The notes beneath the pieces were generated by a model. That model saw only the letters and a program-made list of their open reading frames with translations, did no database searches and was not told the origin of the DNA. The translations under genes were made by a program, and so were the position numbers. This document shows, piece after piece, positions 34,214 to 43,677 of a stretch of 64,000 nt of DNA. Origin of the DNA: Verrucomicrobiaceae bacterium (GTDB lineage Bacteria > Verrucomicrobiota > Verrucomicrobiia > Verrucomicrobiales > Verrucomicrobiaceae); assembly GCA_015075365.1 (NCBI GenBank), contig JABTUN010000001.1, positions 744,001-808,000 on the forward strand, in the 5' to 3' direction. Each line of letters opens with the position of its first letter. Position 1 is the stretch's first letter.

Positions 34214-34939
34214 ATGAGCCACCATCCCAACATCATTTCACCACCCGGAACCACCACCGCCGAGCGCACGGTGGGCGAACTCGTCGCCGAGCGTCCCGGA
34301 CGTTCGCGAGTCTTCCAGGATTTCAAAATCGACTTCTGCTGCCAGGGCGGACGCACCCTGCGCGAGGCATGCGAACGACGCGGCGTGGCGCTCGAAAGCG
34401 TTCTGGAGCAACTCGAAGCCGAGCAGCACAGCAACAAGGCACCGGATTTCAATCCAGCCGAGCTGCCGCCGACGCAGTTGGCTGATTTCATCGTCAAAAC
34501 GCATCACACATTCCTGCGACAGGAACTCCCGCGCCTGCACATGATGGCGGAGCGCGTCGCACATGTGCATGGCGGCCATACTCCTTCACTGGTGACCATC
34601 TTTGAGGTGTTTCAAGGCATGGAAGACGAACTCATCAGCCACATGGCAAAGGAGGAGCAGGTGCTGTTTCCCGCCATCAAGGCATTGGACGAAGGCATAC
34701 CGTTCTTTGGTCCGCTGGATGGCCCCATCGCCTGCATGATGCACGAGCATGAGGATGCCGGCGCGGCGCTGGCAGAACTGCGTGCCTTGAGCAACGACTA
34801 CTCACCTCCCATCGAAGCCTGCAACACCTACCGCGCCCTCTTTGCCGGCTTGCAGGACTTGGAGGAAGATCTGCACCGCCACATCCATCTCGAAAACTCC
34901 ATCCTTTTCCCAGCGGCGCAGCGGCTCGCCGCAGTCTAA
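34214..34939 (+). CDS. ric: Di-iron Fe-S cluster repair protein Ric (YtfE/ScdA)
   Basis: 241 residues, cytosolic. The N-terminal ScdA_N segment (VGELVAERPGRSRVFQDFKIDFCCQGG) has the conserved CC. A hemerythrin-like four-helix bundle with His/Glu ligands follows (HHTFLRQELPRLHMMAERVAHVHG, MEDELISHMAKEEQVLFP, MMHEHEDAG, DLHRHIHLENSILFP). It repairs Fe-S clusters damaged by NO or oxidants and belongs functionally with the denitrification genes. A 4-bp convergent overlap with the heparinase-like gene. No operator of the 13321 type was seen in its short 5' gap, so it may be read from the set A operon. Confidence 0.9.
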   Translation: MSHHPNIISPPGTTTAERTVGELVAERPGRSRVFQDFKIDFCCQGGRTLREACERRGVALESVLEQLEAEQHSNKAPDFNPAELPPTQLADFIVKTHHTFLRQELPRLHMMAERVAHVHGGHTPSLVTIFEVFQGMEDELISHMAKEEQVLFPAIKALDEGIPFFGPLDGPIACMMHEHEDAGAALAELRALSNDYSPPIEACNTYRALFAGLQDLEEDLHRHIHLENSILFPAAQRLAAV

Positions 34940-36819
34940 CGCCATTCAGCCAGGGCGGGTGGGAGGGCGGGATTCGCGCTGCTCCCGCCCGGTGAAAGCA
35001 GCACGGTGAACCGTGGTGATGCCAATGCACCGACATGCACGGCCAGCTTGCGCGGATGGCGCATCGACGTGTGCTTCACCTGCTGGCGCTCGGGATGTGG
35101 CGACGTGGCGAGCGGTTCGGCGGGCATCACCTCGAAGACAGCGCCCGCAGGCGAAAGCAGCGTCGCGGTCAACTGGCGGCCGTTTTGCGTCATCACGGCA
35201 ATGGCGCCGTCGCATTTCACCTCGGCTCCGGTGTGCATGAACCACCAGGCCTCGACGGGCGCGTCTGTTTCGATCTCGTCTTGCACGATCACATCGTGAC
35301 CGGAGAGCATGATGCCGCGCCTGACGGCGGAGGCACGGCAGGCGTAGGCGGCGCTTAGATTCACGATGGCAAACGCCCGGCCCGGTGATTCATGAAAGCG
35401 CTCGATGGAGGCTTTGGCCTTGGTGGCTTGATCGGGGCGCGCATCGGGCGCGATCACCAGCGTGTTGTGACCTTCAGCACGCATGCGGTAGTAGTCCCAC
35501 CTTTTCGATCCGAAGTAGCCGGGCAGGTTGTAATCATCCGCGCCGAGGTCGAAAGCCCATCGTTCGCCTGCGGCTTCGAGCACAAAGGTGCCGAGATCGA
35601 GGTTGCTGTGGTTCACCGCGTTGTTTCCACCCTTGAAGGCCACAAAAGTGGCCTGCGGATCATCCCAGGCGCTGCGCAGCGTGACCACCTCGGAGCTGCG
35701 GAAATGTTTGGCGGGCGGTTGCTGCCGGTTCCCCGGCGGCTGCATCAGCCAGCGGCGGCCATAAAGCAGGTCCAGCGCGGTCGGTCGCTCCCCAGCGCGG
35801 GCGATGCGAAAGGCGGCGAAGTCAGGGCGCTCGAAGCGGGAGGCGAGCCAGAGCATGTGCTGCCCGCCGCAGCCGCCGTCTCCGGCATCGGCATAGTTGA
35901 AGGTTCGTCCGGTAGGGCCAGTGACGTAGATGGGGAAATCCGCCGCTTTCGAGAAGCCCTCCATCTCCGACAGACCGAAATCCGTGCCCAGAGCGGAATC
36001 GAGAGCAGCGATCATGAGCACATTGTACATCACCGCGTAATCCCAGTAACTGGGTCCCTCTCCCCAGGCACCGTCCGGCGCGAACTCGTGCATCGGCCGC
36101 CGCACGCTGGCGATGGCGGCAGGAAGGATCTCGGCGGCGAGCGCCTGCTCCTCATCAGCGAGAGCCAGCGCACCGAGAGTCATGCCGCCGTTGCAGACCT
36201 GGCTCCAATTGTGATCAGCCGCCGTCCACCCTTTTTGTTTGCGATACAAAGGCAGCGCCTGCTTCAGCCCCAGCTCCACGATGGCCGTGCGCAGCACCGC
36301 GCGACGCTCCGGTGTCCACGTGTCAAAGAGCCAGTCGTAGCCGATGGCAAAAGCGGCGGTCATTTCCGCCGTGTCGAGGAAATGGCTCGGGTTCCAGTCT
36401 TTGAACCGTGCAGCGGCCTCCAGCTCAAGCCAGAGCCGCTCCGAGTGGCGAGTGTCGCCCGCGAGGCGAAAGACAAGCCCCAGGGTGAGCACACGATCGA
36501 GCACGCGACGGCTGGTGGCCAGGAGCCGCTTGCCATCTGGAATCTCGTAACGTGATGGCTCGGCTTTTAGCAGCTCACCGGCTTCTTTTTTGAGATGACC
36601 CAACCACTGGGCCGCCTTTCCTTCCGAAGTCTGTTTTTTGAGCTGCTCGAAATCTGCCGCCGAGGCCAGCAGGCGTGGATGCGCAGGCTTTAATCGCGCG
36701 AGGATGTCCGCAGGCAGCGTGCCTTCCGCACGAGAAAAAGAGACATGCATGACGAGCAAGAGCAGCAAGGCCCATCCCAGAAAAAAGTGTCTCGTCCTCA
36801 TCGTGGGCTGTGGTTTCAT
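34936..36819 (-). CDS. Heparinase II/III-family protein
   Basis: 627 residues, signal peptide (HFFLGWALLLLLVMHVSFSRA). A helical toroid is followed by the heparinase II/III-like beta-sheet domain: WSQVCNGGMTLGALALADEE, GPSYWDYAVMYNVLMIAALDSALG, FNYADAGDGGCG, NNAVNHSNLDLGTFVLEAAGERWAFDLG and YYRMRAEGHNTLVI. These blocks include the His/Tyr-rich segments expected at the lyase active site. Probably degrades an acidic polysaccharide in the periplasm. The start is uncertain between 36819 and 36801. Confidence 0.8.
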   Translation of the reverse strand: MKPQPTMRTRHFFLGWALLLLLVMHVSFSRAEGTLPADILARLKPAHPRLLASAADFEQLKKQTSEGKAAQWLGHLKKEAGELLKAEPSRYEIPDGKRLLATSRRVLDRVLTLGLVFRLAGDTRHSERLWLELEAAARFKDWNPSHFLDTAEMTAAFAIGYDWLFDTWTPERRAVLRTAIVELGLKQALPLYRKQKGWTAADHNWSQVCNGGMTLGALALADEEQALAAEILPAAIASVRRPMHEFAPDGAWGEGPSYWDYAVMYNVLMIAALDSALGTDFGLSEMEGFSKAADFPIYVTGPTGRTFNYADAGDGGCGGQHMLWLASRFERPDFAAFRIARAGERPTALDLLYGRRWLMQPPGNRQQPPAKHFRSSEVVTLRSAWDDPQATFVAFKGGNNAVNHSNLDLGTFVLEAAGERWAFDLGADDYNLPGYFGSKRWDYYRMRAEGHNTLVIAPDARPDQATKAKASIERFHESPGRAFAIVNLSAAYACRASAVRRGIMLSGHDVIVQDEIETDAPVEAWWFMHTGAEVKCDGAIAVMTQNGRQLTATLLSPAGAVFEVMPAEPLATSPHPERQQVKHTSMRHPRKLAVHVGALASPRFTVLLSPGGSSANPALPPALAEWR

Positions 36820-36858
36820 AGGGCGTCGTGGTGGCGGGTGGTTTCGAGTTTTGGGGTC

Positions 36859-38241
36859 TCACCAGGCTGGTTCCGGTGGTGCGGAGTTTCCGCTCATCGA
36901 TTCAGGCAATCGCCACACTTGGCTGCCTTCGCGGTCGGTGAAATAGAGGCGCGACTCGGCGGGTTCGAGCGTGTGACCGTCCGCCCAGAAGGTGTAAAAG
37001 CCGGGGTGGGCGTTCACGGGACGACGTGCGTAGGTGTGGTTGCGGAGGCTGTCGTGGGTGAGCATTTTCGCCTTGCTCCATGTCGCACCCTCATCGCGGC
37101 TGGTCCACATCACCATCTCGCCACCGGCGGTCCACGGCTGCGGGCCGGGATCGGTCGGCGCGACGATCCGCCAGAGACCGTCCGGCTCAATGTGGAGGGA
37201 GCCGTGGTCGTAGTTGTGATCCGAGGTCGTGAAGGGCCGGCGCACCCACTCCGTGCCGGTCCAGCGCATGGTGAACCAGGTGCGCGGACCGTGTTTCGGA
37301 CCCGACTCGTAGCCCGTGGCGGTCAGAAACAGAACCACGGGCTTGCCTGTATTGTCAAAGTTCAGGTCTTTCAGGTAAACGAGCTGCTTTTCAGCACGCG
37401 AATCGAGCACAAGTGCCGGATTCGCCGACTCGGTGAGCGGAATCTCAAGCACCGCGCCGCCGACTGTGCGCCAGGTGCCGCCAAAGTCGTCCGTCTCCAT
37501 GTAATAGATGTTGGACCGTTCATTGAGGCCGACCGGCTTCGGGTGGTAGTCAAACACACTCGCGAGGCGCTGCCCAAGCCGCCAGGTGAGCTGGTAGTCG
37601 CCCATTCCGATGTGGGCCAGACTGCGCGGCTGGCTCCAAGCGCGTCCATCCGCGCTCGTCATCGAAAACAAGCCTCGCCCGGCACTGTAGCGTGTGTGCA
37701 GAAAGAGAAACCCCTTTCCCGGCATCCACCACGGGTGCGTGTAGGAGAAGTTGGTCTCCAGAATCTCCTCAAACTCGTCCACCGACCACGGCTTCGTGCT
37801 CCTGTGAATCCAGGAAGGCCGCGCCGTACCGTGGGCAGCGGAAAAAACCCACACATGCCCGGCATCGTCGAGCATGAGGGTGGGGTTGTCGTGCGCATCA
37901 TCGGTCTTCTTGTTCAGCAAGATCGCCGGGCGCGGCACGGTGCCGGTGGTGTGATCGAGATAGCTGACCATGTGAAGCAGCTCGTTTTTCTCCCGCGTGC
38001 GACCGCCGTAGCAGAAGAAGGTCTTGTTCACCTCCTTCGCATAAATGGCCTGTGGGAGTTGCTGTTGCGGATAAGTCGCGAAGCCGCCGCTGTATTTGTA
38101 GCGGTATTCATCCTTCGAGGGTTGATTCGCATACCAGATGCCCCGGTAGCCATCATCACGCGCAAGCACGGCAGGCGGCTTCTGCGCGGAGACCACCGGC
38201 GCGAGAAGAAGCACCAGAAGCTGGATGGCGAGGCATTTCAT
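36859..38241 (-). CDS. Exported BNR-repeat protein (BNR_4-like)
   Basis: 460 residues from the ATG at 38239-38241, placed directly before the signal peptide (MKCLAIQLLVLLLAPVVSAQ). The body is a beta-propeller with recurrent blocks such as DDGYRGIWYANQP, YKYSGGFATYPQQQ, HDNPTLMLDDAGHVWVFSAAHG and SRDEGATWSKAKML (Asp-box-like). Members act on or bind polysaccharides. The gene reads in the same direction as the heparinase-like gene and 39 bp from it, suggesting a small glycan-processing unit. Confidence 0.75.
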   Translation of the reverse strand: MKCLAIQLLVLLLAPVVSAQKPPAVLARDDGYRGIWYANQPSKDEYRYKYSGGFATYPQQQLPQAIYAKEVNKTFFCYGGRTREKNELLHMVSYLDHTTGTVPRPAILLNKKTDDAHDNPTLMLDDAGHVWVFSAAHGTARPSWIHRSTKPWSVDEFEEILETNFSYTHPWWMPGKGFLFLHTRYSAGRGLFSMTSADGRAWSQPRSLAHIGMGDYQLTWRLGQRLASVFDYHPKPVGLNERSNIYYMETDDFGGTWRTVGGAVLEIPLTESANPALVLDSRAEKQLVYLKDLNFDNTGKPVVLFLTATGYESGPKHGPRTWFTMRWTGTEWVRRPFTTSDHNYDHGSLHIEPDGLWRIVAPTDPGPQPWTAGGEMVMWTSRDEGATWSKAKMLTHDSLRNHTYARRPVNAHPGFYTFWADGHTLEPAESRLYFTDREGSQVWRLPESMSGNSAPPEPAW

Positions 38242-38290
38242 GGCAGTGATGAGGCATCGTCCAAGGCGAATCCAGCAGGGCTTGCCGGGA

Positions 38291-39262
38291 TCAAAACGTG
38301 TCGTAAAACGTGCCGATGTCCTGCGGCTCTGTTGCGGCGTTGTAGGCGATGGCGGAGCGGGGATGCTGGTTGTGGAGGCCGGTGAGCATGTAGGGGAGGT
38401 CAAAGCCCCAGCCGAGGTCTTTGCGCAGCGGCTCGATGGTGTCGGCGACGCATTTCAGGATGGGACGCAGCCGGTGGGCGGGGTCACGCAGCAGGCCAAA
38501 GAGCAGCTCCATGGGGCAATTGCCCGCGCCGCGGCCCAGGCCGGCCATGGTGGCATCAATGTAGTTCGCGCCGAGGGAAATGGCCTCAATCGTGTTCGCG
38601 TAAGCGAGCTGGAGGTTGTTATGCGCGTGGATGCCAACCTCTTTGCCGCCGCTTTTGGCGTGATGAAGGTATTTTTCGACGAGGCGGCGAGTTTGCAGCG
38701 GGTAAAGTGCGCCAAAGCTGTCCACGACATAAATCGCCTGCGCCTCGGAGGGCGCGAGAAGTGCCAGCGCGGCCTCCAGCTCGCTATCTCCCACGGTGGT
38801 GACGGCCATGAGGTTTACGGTGGTCTCGTAGCCCTTATCGCGGGCGTCTTTGAGCATGTCGAGCGCCAGCGGCACTTGATGAACGTAGCAGGCGACGCGC
38901 ACGAGGTCGATGAGGCTGTTCTTTTTCGCGGGGATGTCCTCTTGGTAGTCGCATTTGCCCGCGTCAGCCATGATGGAGAGTTTCACACTCGTGGCGTTGT
39001 CGCCGACGATGCGGCGGATGTCCTCCTCGCGGCAGTATTTCCAGCAGCCATGCTCGCCGAGTTTGATGTCCTTGCTCGATGCGCGGTAGCCGATTTCCAT
39101 GTAATCAATGCCTGAGGCGATGCAGGCTTCATACACGGCTTTGACGACGTGGTCGTCGAAGTGGTGGTTGTTCATCAACCCGCCATCGCGGATCGTGCAG
39201 TCGAGCACGCGGATTTCAGGACGATGGGAGAGCCAGTCGGTGGAGGTGGGCGTGGCGGACAT
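38291..39262 (-). CDS. DRE-TIM metallolyase (HMGL-like aldolase)
   Basis: 323 residues from MSATPTSTDWL at 39262; the frame continues upstream to another ATG at 39313, so the start is uncertain. RVLDCTIRDGG is the family's catalytic/metal motif (D-x-T-x-RDG), and KEVGIHAHNNLQLAYAN holds the metal-binding His-x-His. IDATMAGLGRGAGNCPMELL is the conserved glycine loop. This resembles 4-hydroxy-2-oxovalerate aldolase-like domains of unknown substrate rather than citramalate or isopropylmalate synthase. Separated from the nap operon by a divergent promoter region of about 190 bp. Confidence 0.8.
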   Translation of the reverse strand: MSATPTSTDWLSHRPEIRVLDCTIRDGGLMNNHHFDDHVVKAVYEACIASGIDYMEIGYRASSKDIKLGEHGCWKYCREEDIRRIVGDNATSVKLSIMADAGKCDYQEDIPAKKNSLIDLVRVACYVHQVPLALDMLKDARDKGYETTVNLMAVTTVGDSELEAALALLAPSEAQAIYVVDSFGALYPLQTRRLVEKYLHHAKSGGKEVGIHAHNNLQLAYANTIEAISLGANYIDATMAGLGRGAGNCPMELLFGLLRDPAHRLRPILKCVADTIEPLRKDLGWGFDLPYMLTGLHNQHPRSAIAYNAATEPQDIGTFYDTF

Positions 39263-39451
39263 GGCGCATAGGGTTGTTGGAGATAAAAACGCGCGGAGGC
39301 CGGGGACGTTCATGCCGTTATTGTTCTCCTTGTGAACCCGGTTGCGCAGATGCGGGTCAAAACAAGAAACGGGGACAAGAATGACAGAATTCGTGTCTTG
39401 CCGCGAACTGCGCGGCCCATTAAAATTTCATAGCAAAATTCCTCCTCAATC

Positions 39452-39715
39452 ATGCCTCTCACGTCCGGACTTCTCATCAGCCTCGCCCATGATGAGCGAG
39501 CCTTTGGATTGCGTCAGGCACTCGACGAAAAAGAGGGGGTGACCGCAGGTCTCCCAGAAGGGCGCTGGCTGCCAGCCGCCATCGAGGCCGAGGATGATGC
39601 TCGATTACGCGAGCTGCACGACTGGATCGCGGCGCTGCCGGGTGTCGCTTTTGTTGATGTGGTGCATGTGAACTTTGATGATCCGACGACAGCCTCTCCA
39701 ACATACTCTCCATGA
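39452..39715 (+). CDS. napD: NapD-like chaperone
   Basis: 87 residues with the ferredoxin-like NapD pattern: SGLLISLAHDERAFGLRQAL at the start and WIAALPGVAFVDVVHVNFDD at the end. NapD binds the NapA Tat signal and holds the protein until its cofactor is inserted. Its stop overlaps the napA start by 4 bp. First gene of the nap operon. The preceding ~130 bp is AT-richer than its surroundings and presumably holds the promoter. Confidence 0.75.
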   Translation: MPLTSGLLISLAHDERAFGLRQALDEKEGVTAGLPEGRWLPAAIEAEDDARLRELHDWIAALPGVAFVDVVHVNFDDPTTASPTYSP

Positions 39716-42123
39716 TCCAACGCCGTGATTTCAACCGAATGGCCGCTCTGGCGGCTGCTTCCGCCGCCGCACAGGCGCGGGCTCAGAATGCGCCGTCTGC
39801 TGCTGCGGCCTCCAATGACGGAATCGCCTGGGATAAGGCTCCGTGTCGATTTTGCGGCACGGGTTGTCATGTGCGTGTGGGTGTGAAAAATGGCCGTGTG
39901 GTCGCCATTGAGGGAGATCAACTCGCGGAGGTCAATAAAGGGCTTCTTTGCGTGAAGGGCTATCATGTCGGCCTGGCGCTGTATGGCAAAGATCGCCTCA
40001 CGCAGCCGCTGCTGCGGCGGAATGGCGTGCTGGAGCCGATTTCGTGGGAAGAGGCGATCGAAACGATCTCGCAGAAGATCCTGGCCACGCCGGATCAGTT
40101 TGCGATTTATGGCAGCGGCCAGTGGACGATCCCCGAGGGCTACGCGGCGAACAAATTCATCAAAGGCGGCCTCGGGAGCAATCACATCGACCCCAACGCC
40201 CGCCTTTGCATGGCCAGCGCGGTCACGGGCTTTCTCAGCGTGTATGGCGTGGACGAGCCCGCAGGCTGCTACGACGACCTCGACAAGTGCGATGTGCTCA
40301 TCATGTGGGGCAACAACATGGCGGAGATGCATCCGGTGCTCTTCAGCCGCGTGATTGACCGCCGCACACGCGGGGAAAAGGTGACGCTCATTGACATCGG
40401 TACGCGCCGCACACGCACCACGGATTTCAGTGATCACTACCTGGAGTTCCGCCCGCACAGCGATCTGGCTATCATGAACGGCATCGCGCACCTGCTGATC
40501 AAGAAGAACGCCTTCGATCCGAAGTTCGTGGAGAAGTTCTGCAACTTCCGGCAGGCGCCCAAGGACCCGAACGCCACGCCCACCGCGCCGCTGCTGGGGG
40601 ATGCGATGAGCTTTGACGACTACAAAGCCGCGCTGGAGCCCTACACGCCGGAGCATGTGGAAAAACTCAGCGGCGTGCCTGCGGAGAAGATTCGCGTGCT
40701 GGCGGACTTGTTTGCGAACAAAGACCTCCGCATCACCTCGACCTGGTGCATGGGCTTCAACCAGCACTCACGCGGCACCAACGCGAACCGCCTCTGCCAC
40801 GGCATCCACCTTCTCAGCGGCCACTTTGGGAGGCCGGGCGATGCGCCGACCTCCCTCACCGGCCAGCCGAGCGCCTGCGGCACTGCGCGTGAAGTCGGCA
40901 CGATGTGCCATTTCCTGCCTGGAGGCCGTCTCATTCTCAATCCAGAGCATCGCAAGGAAACCGAGAAGCTGTGGAATGTGCCCGAAGGCCGAATCAGTCC
41001 GAAAATCGGCCACCACACGGTGCTGATGTGGGAGAAGTTCTGCACGCCTGCGGACAAAGGCGGCGATATCCAGACGCTGTGGGTGCAGGTGACGAATCCC
41101 GGCCAGTCGCTGCCGAATCTGCACAAGCTTTTCAAAGCTAAGGCGGGCCAGCCGGACAAGTTCCTCATCGTCTCCGACGTGTATCGCACCGCCACCACGG
41201 AGCTGGCGGATCTCGTGCTGCCCTCGGCGATGTGGGTGGAGAAAAACGGCATGTATGGCAACAGCGAACGCCGCACGCAGCAGTGGTTTCGCATGGTGAA
41301 GCCGCCAGGCGAGGCACGCGATGACGCGTGGCAGATGATTGCGGTGGCGCGTCGTTTGCACGATCTGGGACACCCCGGTATGAAGGACAAGAACGGGCGC
41401 TTCCTTTTCACCTTCAAGAACGACCAAGGTGAAGAAGTGCCCGTGTGGGAATGGCCGCGCTACTACGACCTGAATGTGGACAAGGTGCTGTTCGAGGAAT
41501 ACCGCCTGTTCAGCCGCTACAAGCACAAGGACCTCGCTCCCTACGAAGAGTATGTGAAGGCCCGCGGTCTGCGCTGGCCGGTGGTGCAGCAGCAGGATGG
41601 CACCTGGCGGGAGACGAAGTTCCGCTTCAGCGAGTTCGACGATCCTTATGTGAAGAAGGGCGCGGAGATTCAGTTTTACCACTCCGTCACGAAGGATGAC
41701 AAAGCGCTCATCTGGTTCGCGCCTGCTGAAAAAGCCGCCGAGGAGCCGGATGCGGAGTTTCCTTTCTGGCTCTGCACGGGCCGCGTGCTGGAGCACTGGC
41801 ACACCGGCAGCATGACGCGGCGTATTCCGCAGCTCCATGCCGCCATGCCGCATTCTTATGTCGAGATGCACCCCGAGGACGCCCGCGAGCATGGTTTTGC
41901 CAATGGCGAAAGCATCGTGGTGAAGACGCGCCGTGGCGAACTCAAGCTGCCCGTGTGGATTGACGGGCGTGGTCATCCGCCGCGTGGCTCGCTCTTCATT
42001 CCGTTCTTCGACGAGCGGCTGATGTGCAATGACATCACGCTGGGCGATGTCGATCCCATCTCCAAAGAGCCCGATTATAAAAAGTGCGCCGCCACCGTGG
42101 CCCGCGCCACCGCCGCTCTTTGA
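39712..42123 (+). CDS. napA: Periplasmic nitrate reductase NapA
   Basis: 803 residues; reduces nitrate to nitrite. Tat signal (MIQRRDFNRMAALAAASAAA). [4Fe-4S] ligands lie in CRFCGTGCHVRV and LLCVKGYHVG. The molybdenum-ligand cysteine is in NARLCMASAV, and further molybdopterin contacts are visible (MWGNNMAEMHP, LPSAMWVEKNGMYGNSERRTQQW, LCTGRVLEHWHTGSMTRR). Length and motifs fit NapA rather than assimilatory NasA or membrane NarG. Confidence 0.95.
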   Translation: MIQRRDFNRMAALAAASAAAQARAQNAPSAAAASNDGIAWDKAPCRFCGTGCHVRVGVKNGRVVAIEGDQLAEVNKGLLCVKGYHVGLALYGKDRLTQPLLRRNGVLEPISWEEAIETISQKILATPDQFAIYGSGQWTIPEGYAANKFIKGGLGSNHIDPNARLCMASAVTGFLSVYGVDEPAGCYDDLDKCDVLIMWGNNMAEMHPVLFSRVIDRRTRGEKVTLIDIGTRRTRTTDFSDHYLEFRPHSDLAIMNGIAHLLIKKNAFDPKFVEKFCNFRQAPKDPNATPTAPLLGDAMSFDDYKAALEPYTPEHVEKLSGVPAEKIRVLADLFANKDLRITSTWCMGFNQHSRGTNANRLCHGIHLLSGHFGRPGDAPTSLTGQPSACGTAREVGTMCHFLPGGRLILNPEHRKETEKLWNVPEGRISPKIGHHTVLMWEKFCTPADKGGDIQTLWVQVTNPGQSLPNLHKLFKAKAGQPDKFLIVSDVYRTATTELADLVLPSAMWVEKNGMYGNSERRTQQWFRMVKPPGEARDDAWQMIAVARRLHDLGHPGMKDKNGRFLFTFKNDQGEEVPVWEWPRYYDLNVDKVLFEEYRLFSRYKHKDLAPYEEYVKARGLRWPVVQQQDGTWRETKFRFSEFDDPYVKKGAEIQFYHSVTKDDKALIWFAPAEKAAEEPDAEFPFWLCTGRVLEHWHTGSMTRRIPQLHAAMPHSYVEMHPEDAREHGFANGESIVVKTRRGELKLPVWIDGRGHPPRGSLFIPFFDERLMCNDITLGDVDPISKEPDYKKCAATVARATAAL

Positions 42124-42125
42124 TC

Positions 42126-43010
42126 ATGCCTGACGAACCGAAATCGAAGCGCATCGAGTCCGGCCTCATCGTCGGCGGCATCATCGCGCTTGTCGCCGTG
42201 AGCGGCTACTTCGTCGGCCTGCGGCAGACGAACAGCGCCATCGCCATGACCCGCGCCGTCGCCGTGGTGAAGCATGACACGCATCGCGATCTCACCGGGG
42301 CCACGAACGTGCCCGTGGCCGTGCGCTACATTGATCAGGACTGGTCGAGGGACGGCCCGAACGCGCAGTGGCGGAACTCACTCGTGGATTTCCAGCAGCC
42401 CGCGGCAGCAGCGCCTGCTGGTGCCGCCCCCGTGCCGATGGAGGTGAAGCTGGCCGCGCTCCAGGCACGCGCCAGCCGCCGCGCCTATGATGGAGCACCG
42501 CCCACCGTGCCGCATCCCATCATGCAGGACTCCTCGGCGGCCTGCCTGGCCTGTCATGCGCAGGGTTTGCAGGTGAAGGACCGTTTCGCCTCGAAGATCA
42601 GCCATCCGACCTTCGGCGGCAGTTGCACGCAGTGCCATGTGTCCTCGCGTGGAGCTTTCAGCTCAGCGGATGCCGCTGCTTTTGCCGTCGCGCTCACGGA
42701 GAACTCCTTCCAGGGAGCCGAAGCGCCGCCGAATGGCCCGCGTGCCTGGCCCGGAGCGCCGCCCACCGTGCCGCATCGCACACTGATGCGCAGTGATTGC
42801 ATGAGCTGTCATGGTCCGAAGGGCCTCTTTGCCCTGCGCACACCGCATCCTGAGCGGCAGAGCTGCACGCAGTGCCATGTGCCCGCCGCCACGAATGACC
42901 AGCGCCAGTTTTTGCCTGCACCGCCGCTGGATGCGGTGAAGAAAACAGACACCGCCGCCGCACCAGCCGCAGTGCCGACACCACCCGCAAACCCGCCGCC
43001 GAAACCATGA
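42126..43010 (+). CDS. napB: NapB-like cytochrome with a duplicated heme module (four hemes)
   Basis: 294 residues. One N-terminal anchor (LIVGGIIALVAVSGYFVGL). NapB is normally diheme; here two NapB-type modules follow each other. The first is AYDGAPPTVPHPIM with CLACH and CTQCH; the second is AWPGAPPTVPHRTLM with CMSCH and CTQCH. The repeated GAPPTVPH is the NapB signature and each module keeps two hemes, so this is an internal duplication. It probably delivers electrons to NapA. The start at 42126 is 2 bp after the napA stop. Confidence 0.85.
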   Translation: MPDEPKSKRIESGLIVGGIIALVAVSGYFVGLRQTNSAIAMTRAVAVVKHDTHRDLTGATNVPVAVRYIDQDWSRDGPNAQWRNSLVDFQQPAAAAPAGAAPVPMEVKLAALQARASRRAYDGAPPTVPHPIMQDSSAACLACHAQGLQVKDRFASKISHPTFGGSCTQCHVSSRGAFSSADAAAFAVALTENSFQGAEAPPNGPRAWPGAPPTVPHRTLMRSDCMSCHGPKGLFALRTPHPERQSCTQCHVPAATNDQRQFLPAPPLDAVKKTDTAAAPAAVPTPPANPPPKP

Positions 43011-43354
43011 GCGCATCTGTGTCCAGACGGGGCTTCTTCACCGCCCTCAGCCGGCCTTTTCAAAAGAAGGCGGTTCCGGTGCGTGCTGTGGAAGTCACCG
43101 CATCGGCCACACCTGCGACGCCGCGCACTGCCATCATCCAGGGGCGGTTTTGCATCGCACTTACCTCGTTTTGCTCCGTGTGCGTGGAGCGCTGCCCCGT
43201 GTCGGGTGCGATGACAAAAGATCGCGGTATGCCGATGGTCGTGGCGGATGTCTGCACCGGCTGCGGTGTCTGTCACGACGTCTGTCCAGCGCCGCGCAAT
43301 GCCGTGCTCATGCTCCCGCGCCGTCCAACAACCCTCACCCCGCAGCCCGCATGA
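43007..43354 (+). CDS. NapF/NapG-like two-cluster ferredoxin
   Basis: 115 residues. Tat-like start (SVSRRGFFTALSRPF). Two [4Fe-4S] sets: FCIALTSFCSVCVERCPV and VCTGCGVCHDVCPAPRNAV. It corresponds to about the C-terminal half of NapF and may be a shortened NapF or an electron carrier. ATGA overlaps with both neighbours place it firmly in the nap operon. Confidence 0.75.
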   Translation: MSASVSRRGFFTALSRPFQKKAVPVRAVEVTASATPATPRTAIIQGRFCIALTSFCSVCVERCPVSGAMTKDRGMPMVVADVCTGCGVCHDVCPAPRNAVLMLPRRPTTLTPQPA

Positions 43355-43677
43355 GCGACCCCACCGCCACAACGCCGCTGCCCGAGCTGCAGCAGGCTCA
43401 ATTCGACGCCGCCGAGCTGGAGAGGCTGCTGCGCGACATCGGTGCCTGCGCCCAGATCACTGAGATCATCCCGAAATATGCCGCCACCGGCCATGTGCCG
43501 GAAAACGCAGCCGTCACGCTCGATGACGGACGCCGTCTCCTGCTCGATGGCGGAGCACGCGCCGTGCAGTTTCGCTATCGTTTTCAGGACGCCGACTGGT
43601 GGGACACCGTCATGGCGCTGCCCGGCGGCCAGTTCCGCCTCGTGCGCATCCAGCACCACTTCGATTCCGCCTCATGA
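43351..43677 (+). CDS. Conserved-looking 108-aa protein of the nap operon, family unknown
   Basis: 108 residues starting MSDPTATTPLPELQQAQFDA. No signal peptide, no cysteine pairs (one Cys), predicted alpha/beta fold: a helix (AAELERLLRDIGACAQITEII) then strands (AAVTLDDGRRLLLDGG, AVQFRYRFQDADWWDTVMAL, FRLVRIQHHF). ATGA overlaps on both sides show coupled translation with the ferredoxin and the cytochrome. No named Nap subunit matches. It could be a cytosolic assembly factor, but that is a guess. Confidence 0.65.
   Translation: MSDPTATTPLPELQQAQFDAAELERLLRDIGACAQITEIIPKYAATGHVPENAAVTLDDGRRLLLDGGARAVQFRYRFQDADWWDTVMALPGGQFRLVRIQHHFDSAS

Noticed and set aside
36745..38385. 546-codon open frame on the plus strand
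   Set aside because: Antisense to the BNR protein, Arg/His-rich, no signal peptide or motif.
39360..39385. Palindrome-like ACAAGA...TCTTG around an EcoRI-type GAATTC before napD
   Set aside because: The arms are offset by three bases, so there is no good symmetry.
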